Source of the DNA: Neisseria lactamica
GTDB taxonomy: Bacteria > Pseudomonadota > Gammaproteobacteria > Burkholderiales > Neisseriaceae
DNA length: 64,000 bases
Assembly (NCBI RefSeq): GCF_901482445.1
Contig: NZ_LR590477.1
Location: forward strand, 1,302,001 to 1,366,000
Reading direction: 5' to 3'
In this document: positions 60,658 to 64,000 of the stretch, one piece after another
Numbering within the stretch: position 1 is the first letter of the stretch
Layout of the letters: each line of letters starts with the position of its first letter
The notes under the pieces: generated by a model
The model's input: only the letters and a program-made list of their open reading frames with translations
The model's database searches: none
What the model was told of the DNA's origin: nothing
Translations under genes and position numbers: made by a program

Positions 60658-62334
60658 CTAATCGTTGGTATTTGCCGTTACCTCTTCCAATGAAGTAATG
60701 CCCTGCATAACTTTCAAAATACCGGCCCGGCGCAAATCCACCATACCCTCCTTATAGGCAACGTCCAAAATATCCACTTCCGTACCGTTGTTCATAATCA
60801 CACGCTGCATTTCTTCGCTGATGGGCATAACCTCATACACGCCCGCACGCCCCTTGTAACCCTGACCCCGGCAACGGTCGCAACCGACGGCATGGTAAAG
60901 TTTCCAATCTTTTGCAAGATCCTCATCGGTGAAGCCGATTTCCTTCAGAGCAGAAGCAGACGGGCGTTCCACTTCCTGTTTGCAGCTCGAACACAACCTG
61001 CGTAAAAGACGCTGCGCCATAATCAGGCTGACCGAACTGGCAATATTAAACGGCGCGACACCCATATTCAGCATACGCGACAACGTCGCCGGCGCATTAT
61101 TGGTGTGCAGGGTGGAAAACACCATATGCCCTGTTTGTGCCGCCTTAATCGCAATATCGGCAGTTTCCAAATCACGAATCTCACCGACCATAATGATGTC
61201 CGGATCCTGACGCAGGAAAGACTTTAAAGCAGCGGCAAAAGTCAGACCCTGCTTCTCATTGACGTTGACCTGATTGATGCCCGGCAGGTTAATCTCGGCA
61301 GGGTCTTCCGCCGTTGCAATATTTACCGACTCCGTATTCAAAATATTCAAACAGGTATAGAGCGACACCGTCTTACCCGAACCCGTCGGGCCGGTTACCA
61401 GCACCATACCGTAAGGACGATGAATCGCTTCCAACAGCAATTTTTTCTGAAACGGCTCAAAACCGAGCTGGTCGATGTTCAAAGACGCGGCATCGGAGTT
61501 CAAAATCCGCATCACAACCTTTTCGCCAAACAGCGTCGGCAAAGTGCTGACGCGGAAATCGATAGGCTTGCCGCCCTTTTGAAAGGTCAGCTGCATCCTG
61601 CCGTCCTGCGGTATGCGTTTTTCGGAAATATCCAAACGCGACATCACCTTAATCCGGGAAGCAAGCTGCCCCCTTACCGCAATAGGCGGCTGAACCACCT
61701 CGCGAAGCTGCCCGTCCACGCGGAAACGGATACGGGCATTGTGTTCGTAAAACTCAAAATGAATGTCCGATGCCCCGCTGCGCAAGGCATCCGACAAAGT
61801 TTTATGGATAAACCTCGGAACAGGGCCGTCCTCCGCCTCCTCATTGTCGATATACAGGGTGTGGCTTTCCTCTTCCTCCTGCTCCTCCCCAAGCTCCTGA
61901 AGCAGCGATGTCGATCTCGACCCCACCCAATCGAGCAAACCCGCCAACTGGTCATCCTCGACAATGACCAACTCAACCGCAATCCCTGCGGCAGACACGG
62001 TTTTCTGAATTTGCGGCATCTGTGTCGGATCGGAAACCGCAAAAAATACTTTATTGTCCCGACGGAAAACCGGCACACAGTGGAACTCCACCATCTGCTC
62101 TTCCGTCAACACCCCCATCAGCACCCTGTGGCGCGGATAATGGCGCAAATCAAGAACCGAATAACTGAACACCCTGGCAATCAGTGCCGCAAGGGATTTA
62201 GGCGAAATGACACCGTCTGAAAACAGCATCGGCAACACTTCTTTACCCGCCTGCGACTCCTTATAATAGTGTTCGGCCTGTTCGACAGTAACCACTTGGT
62301 TTTGAACCAAAGTTCTCAGCAAACCTACGCTCAT
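60658..62334 (-). CDS. pilF: Type IV pilus assembly ATPase PilF
   Basis: PilF is the neisserial PilB/GspE-type hexameric ATPase that powers pilus extension. The 558-residue protein has an N-terminal MshEN-type domain (VEQAEHYYKESQAGKEVLPM), then the GspE core: Walker A GPTGSGKTVSL near 316, Asp box and Walker B around DIIMVGEIRDLETADIA, His box GHMVFSTLHTNNA, and the four-cysteine zinc knuckle CSSCKQEV...CDRCRGQGYKGRAGV. The ATG at 62334 follows a GGGGAAAAGG site. It is convergent with the pilG-pilD cluster. Confidence 0.97.
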   Translation of the reverse strand: MSVGLLRTLVQNQVVTVEQAEHYYKESQAGKEVLPMLFSDGVISPKSLAALIARVFSYSVLDLRHYPRHRVLMGVLTEEQMVEFHCVPVFRRDNKVFFAVSDPTQMPQIQKTVSAAGIAVELVIVEDDQLAGLLDWVGSRSTSLLQELGEEQEEEESHTLYIDNEEAEDGPVPRFIHKTLSDALRSGASDIHFEFYEHNARIRFRVDGQLREVVQPPIAVRGQLASRIKVMSRLDISEKRIPQDGRMQLTFQKGGKPIDFRVSTLPTLFGEKVVMRILNSDAASLNIDQLGFEPFQKKLLLEAIHRPYGMVLVTGPTGSGKTVSLYTCLNILNTESVNIATAEDPAEINLPGINQVNVNEKQGLTFAAALKSFLRQDPDIIMVGEIRDLETADIAIKAAQTGHMVFSTLHTNNAPATLSRMLNMGVAPFNIASSVSLIMAQRLLRRLCSSCKQEVERPSASALKEIGFTDEDLAKDWKLYHAVGCDRCRGQGYKGRAGVYEVMPISEEMQRVIMNNGTEVDILDVAYKEGMVDLRRAGILKVMQGITSLEEVTANTND

Positions 62335-62489
62335 ACGGCCTTTTCCCCAAATTCATTCATTGTTATGCCAATATAACTTTTGTTATTGAATATTATCGGC
62401 GAACAGATTATCAAAAAAACAACCGCCTTGCAAATCCAGCATATTTATATCTCGACACACGGGGGACGGCATACGCCTTCCCTCCCTTA
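62335..62489 (-). other. Leader region of pilF
   Basis: AT-rich near 62380-62410 on the minus strand, with several possible -10 boxes (GATAAT, TAATAT) but no uniquely convincing promoter. No gene is seen. Confidence 0.4.
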
Positions 62490-62594
62490 TATAGTGGATT
62501 AACAAAAACCAGTACGGCGTTGCCTCGCCTTGCCGTACTATTTGCACTGTCTGCGGCTTCGTCGCCTTGTCCTGATTTTTGTTAATCCACTACA
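62490..62594. repeat. Correia repeat-enclosed element, short form with a mismatched end
   Basis: A 105-bp element beginning TATAGTGGATTAACAAAAA and ending GTTAATCCACTACA, so one terminal base differs from the perfect inverted repeat. The internal block is missing. It lies upstream of pilF and could drive transcription in either direction. Confidence 0.93.
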
Positions 62595-62632
62595 TATTGC
62601 GTCCCGTCAAAGGGCGCATTGCTTTCCTTAAC

Positions 62633-62668
62633 AAGCCCCTCTGACGGCCAAGTGAAAGGGGCTTTTTT
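62633..62668 (+). terminator. Orphan terminator downstream of the CREE
   Basis: AAGCCCCT and AGGGGCTT enclose a 16-base loop and are followed by six T. No protein gene on the plus strand precedes it, so it would end a short transcript starting at or near the CREE. Confidence 0.6.
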
Positions 62669-62770
62669 ATGTCATCATCAAAATTAATATTTTCTTCTGC
62701 CATATCATCTACATTAAAAAATACGCCCCAAAAACATCCCCGTTTCCCGGAAAAAAGTTCCCATACAACG
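62669..62770. other. Short spacer with no gene
   Basis: A 41-codon frame rich in Ser, Lys and Thr opens here but runs into the tRNA terminator. I see no supported feature. Confidence 0.4.
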
Positions 62771-62806
62771 CAAAAAAGCCTTTCATATCGCTGAAAGGCT
62801 TGTTTT
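62771..62806. terminator. Terminator of tRNA-Arg
   Basis: AAGCCTTTCA and TGAAAGGCTT form a ten-pair stem with A and T runs outside. It lies about 70 bases past the tRNA 3' end on the minus strand. Confidence 0.75.
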
Positions 62807-62873
62807 ACTTTGGATTGTTACCGCTGATTGTTACGCATTGCATCGGCTTGAAACCCCGTTTTTAGGGCTTGTT

Positions 62874-62945
62874 CCTCGCCAACAGGAATCGAACCTGTAT
62901 TTTACGCTTAGGAGGCATACGTTCTATCCGTTGAACTATGGCGAG
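62874..62945 (-). tRNA. tRNA-Arg (CCT)
   Basis: The minus strand folds with acceptor CTCGCCA/TGGCGAG, D arm TAGTTCAACGGATAGAAC, anticodon stem TATGC/GCGTA around the loop CTCCTAA (anticodon CCT) and T arm AGGTTCGATTCCT. The CCA end is not encoded, so it must be added after transcription; the tRNA-Phe gene in this window does encode it. Confidence 0.92.
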
Positions 62946-62965
62946 CCAAAATGAAGATGGGGATT

Positions 62966-63412
62966 TTAAACCTTTCCGACAACAAAAGACAAGATGCCGG
63001 CCGCAATCAGCGGGCCGACAGGAATGCCGCCCATAAATGCAACCCCGATAACCGTCCCGATCAACAGCCCTGTCATTAAAACAGGCTGCTGCCCCATTAA
63101 AGGTACGCCGCGCCCGGCAATCCACGCTACAAAAATACCGATGGCGACGGCTGCCGCCATTTTAAGGTTGAGGAATCCGGCGGCAGGCGGTATCTGAATT
63201 CTGCCTGAAACCAAAGGGCTCAAAACGGACACGGTCAATATAATGATGCCGATATTCAAACCGTGTTTTTCAACCAGGAGGACAAATTGCGCCAATGCCG
63301 TCTGCTGCATCAGCAGCAATATGGTTGCCGAAATCGTAATCGAATTGTTTTGGCTGATTACTCCCAAAAAAATCAGCGCAACTAAAAATAAGGAAACAAA
63401 ACTGACATTCAT
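62966..63412 (-). CDS. DUF441 family membrane protein (YeaL-like)
   Basis: A 148-residue inner-membrane protein with four or five hydrophobic segments, matching the DUF441/UPF0756 family: MNVSFVSLFLVALIFLGVIS, NIGIIILTVSVLSPLVSGRI, GMxPxQ-like RGVPLMGQQPVLMTGLLIGT, and GIPVGPLIAAGILSFVVGK. Function is unknown. It lies four bases downstream of ispB on the same strand and just upstream of tRNA-Arg. Confidence 0.85.
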   Translation of the reverse strand: MNVSFVSLFLVALIFLGVISQNNSITISATILLLMQQTALAQFVLLVEKHGLNIGIIILTVSVLSPLVSGRIQIPPAAGFLNLKMAAAVAIGIFVAWIAGRGVPLMGQQPVLMTGLLIGTVIGVAFMGGIPVGPLIAAGILSFVVGKV

Positions 63413-63416
63413 CGGG

Positions 63417-64000
63417 TCAAGACACCCTGACTAAAGATTCCCGCGCCAGCCGAATCATCGCTTCTTTCGCCTCACTGTCGGGCAGGGCATCCAACGCGGC
63501 AACAGCACAATCGACTGCTTTGCGCGCCTCGCCTATCGAATATGCCAACGCATCCGAACGAACGACATAATCGTGGATTTTCTCAAAATAGCTGCGATCT
63601 GCATTTTCTAAAGCAGTACGCACATCGTTTGCTACCTGTTCAGACCCTTGCCTCATCAAATAAATCAAAGGCAGGGTCGGTTTCCCCTCCGCCAAGTCGT
63701 CGCCGACGTTTTTGCCGGTTTCTTCGGTTTCACCAGAATAGTCCAATACATCGTCAATGATTTGGAAAGCCGTGCCGACATACATACCGTAATCTTTCAA
63801 CGCCTGTTCGTGCTCGGGGGAAGCCTTGCCCAAAATTGCGCCGACTTGAGCGGCAGCTTCAAACAATTTTGCCGTTTTATATTGGATGACTTGGATATAT
63901 TGTTCTTCGGTAATGTCCGTATTGCCGATATTCATCAGCTGCATGACTTCGCCTTCGGCAATAATATTGGTTGCGTCCGCCATTACTTCCAAAATACGCA
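63417..64000 (-). CDS. ispB: Polyprenyl (octaprenyl) diphosphate synthase, 3' part (cut by window end)
   Basis: IspB makes the C40 side chain of ubiquinone. About 194 C-terminal residues are visible; the start and the first aspartate-rich motif lie beyond the window. Visible are GEVMQLMNIGNTDITEEQYI, the KTAKLFEAAAQVGAIL helix, the second aspartate-rich motif FQIIDDVLDYSGE with KNVGDDLAEGKPTLPLI, and the C-terminal ALDALPDSEAKEAM. The DDxxD with the Lys and downstream GKPTLP place it in the long-chain all-trans prenyl synthase group; chain length is inferred from the usual genome content of Neisseria. Confidence 0.9.
   Translation of the reverse strand, partial: RILEVMADATNIIAEGEVMQLMNIGNTDITEEQYIQVIQYKTAKLFEAAAQVGAILGKASPEHEQALKDYGMYVGTAFQIIDDVLDYSGETEETGKNVGDDLAEGKPTLPLIYLMRQGSEQVANDVRTALENADRSYFEKIHDYVVRSDALAYSIGEARKAVDCAVAALDALPDSEAKEAMIRLARESLVRVS

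Noticed and set aside
1..64000. CRISPR array, prophage or insertion sequence
   Set aside because: No regularly spaced direct repeats, no transposase, integrase or phage structural gene was seen. The only mobile-type elements are the four CREEs and the Maf cassettes.

Overview
The window is a chromosomal segment of a Neisseria species. The 12-base DNA uptake sequence ATGCCGTCTGAA and its inverted copies occur throughout, usually as transcription terminators between genes. Four Correia repeat-enclosed elements (CREE, TATAGTGGATTAA termini) are present, and rmpM, tspA, mafA/mafB, pilF, pilG and pilD are typical neisserial genes. This uptake-sequence dialect together with CREEs points to the meningitidis/gonorrhoeae/lactamica/polysaccharea/cinerea group. 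A complete licABCD (phosphorylcholine) locus between lapA and ilvE argues for a commensal such as N. lactamica rather than a pathogen. The species call is an inference.

Layout. 1-2.0 kb: NAD synthesis (nadA end, nadB). 2.2-6.6 kb: a maltose operon of MFS transporter, maltose phosphorylase and beta-phosphoglucomutase. 7.0-10.2 kb: ettA, pgpA and thiL. 10.9-18.4 kb: rmpM, a CysB-type regulator, divergent fnr/hemN with an FNR box between them, a phosphate permease and anmK. 18.4-26.2 kb: a Maf polymorphic-toxin island. 26.7-36.9 kb: a GIY-YIG protein, ampG, glnA, aroE, mtgA, tRNA-Phe, the Kdo/LPS-transport operon kdsD-kdsC-lptC-lptA-lptB, and tal. 37.0-37.9 kb: a small, degraded second toxin-immunity patch. 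37.9-48.7 kb: gluQ, dusA, dtd, two periplasmic parvulin-like proteins, bolA, yciI, yciB, tspA, gloA, lapB and lapA. 48.9-52.3 kb: licABCD with a (CAAT)6 tract at the licA start. 52.4-57.2 kb: ilvE, fabI, dapD and pgi. 57.6-62.3 kb: the pilG-pilD-coaE-yacG cluster facing pilF. 62.9-64.0 kb: tRNA-Arg, a DUF441 protein and the 3' part of ispB.

The most interesting content is the Maf island and its satellite. The island has one intact mafA-mafB-mafI set, whose toxin tip carries a restriction-endonuclease-like D...QxK motif. Around it are five further tip/immunity modules in various stages of decay: a WHH-nuclease stub upstream of mafA between two identical 42-bp repeats, a promoterless MafB-CT cassette, a HINT-domain cassette with an internal stop, and two modules reduced to the last codons of a toxin plus an immunity gene (one immunity gene frameshifted in an A tract). 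Thirteen kilobases away, between tal and gluQ, the last codons of a toxin resembling the second island cassette, an Imm8-like gene and a truncated paralogue of that cassette's immunity protein form a cryptic satellite locus.

Other notable points are the likely phase-variable licA, a CREE that supplies the kdsD stop codon, a five-copy acidic repeat in TspA, and uptake-sequence variants inside the island that suggest import from another neisserial dialect.
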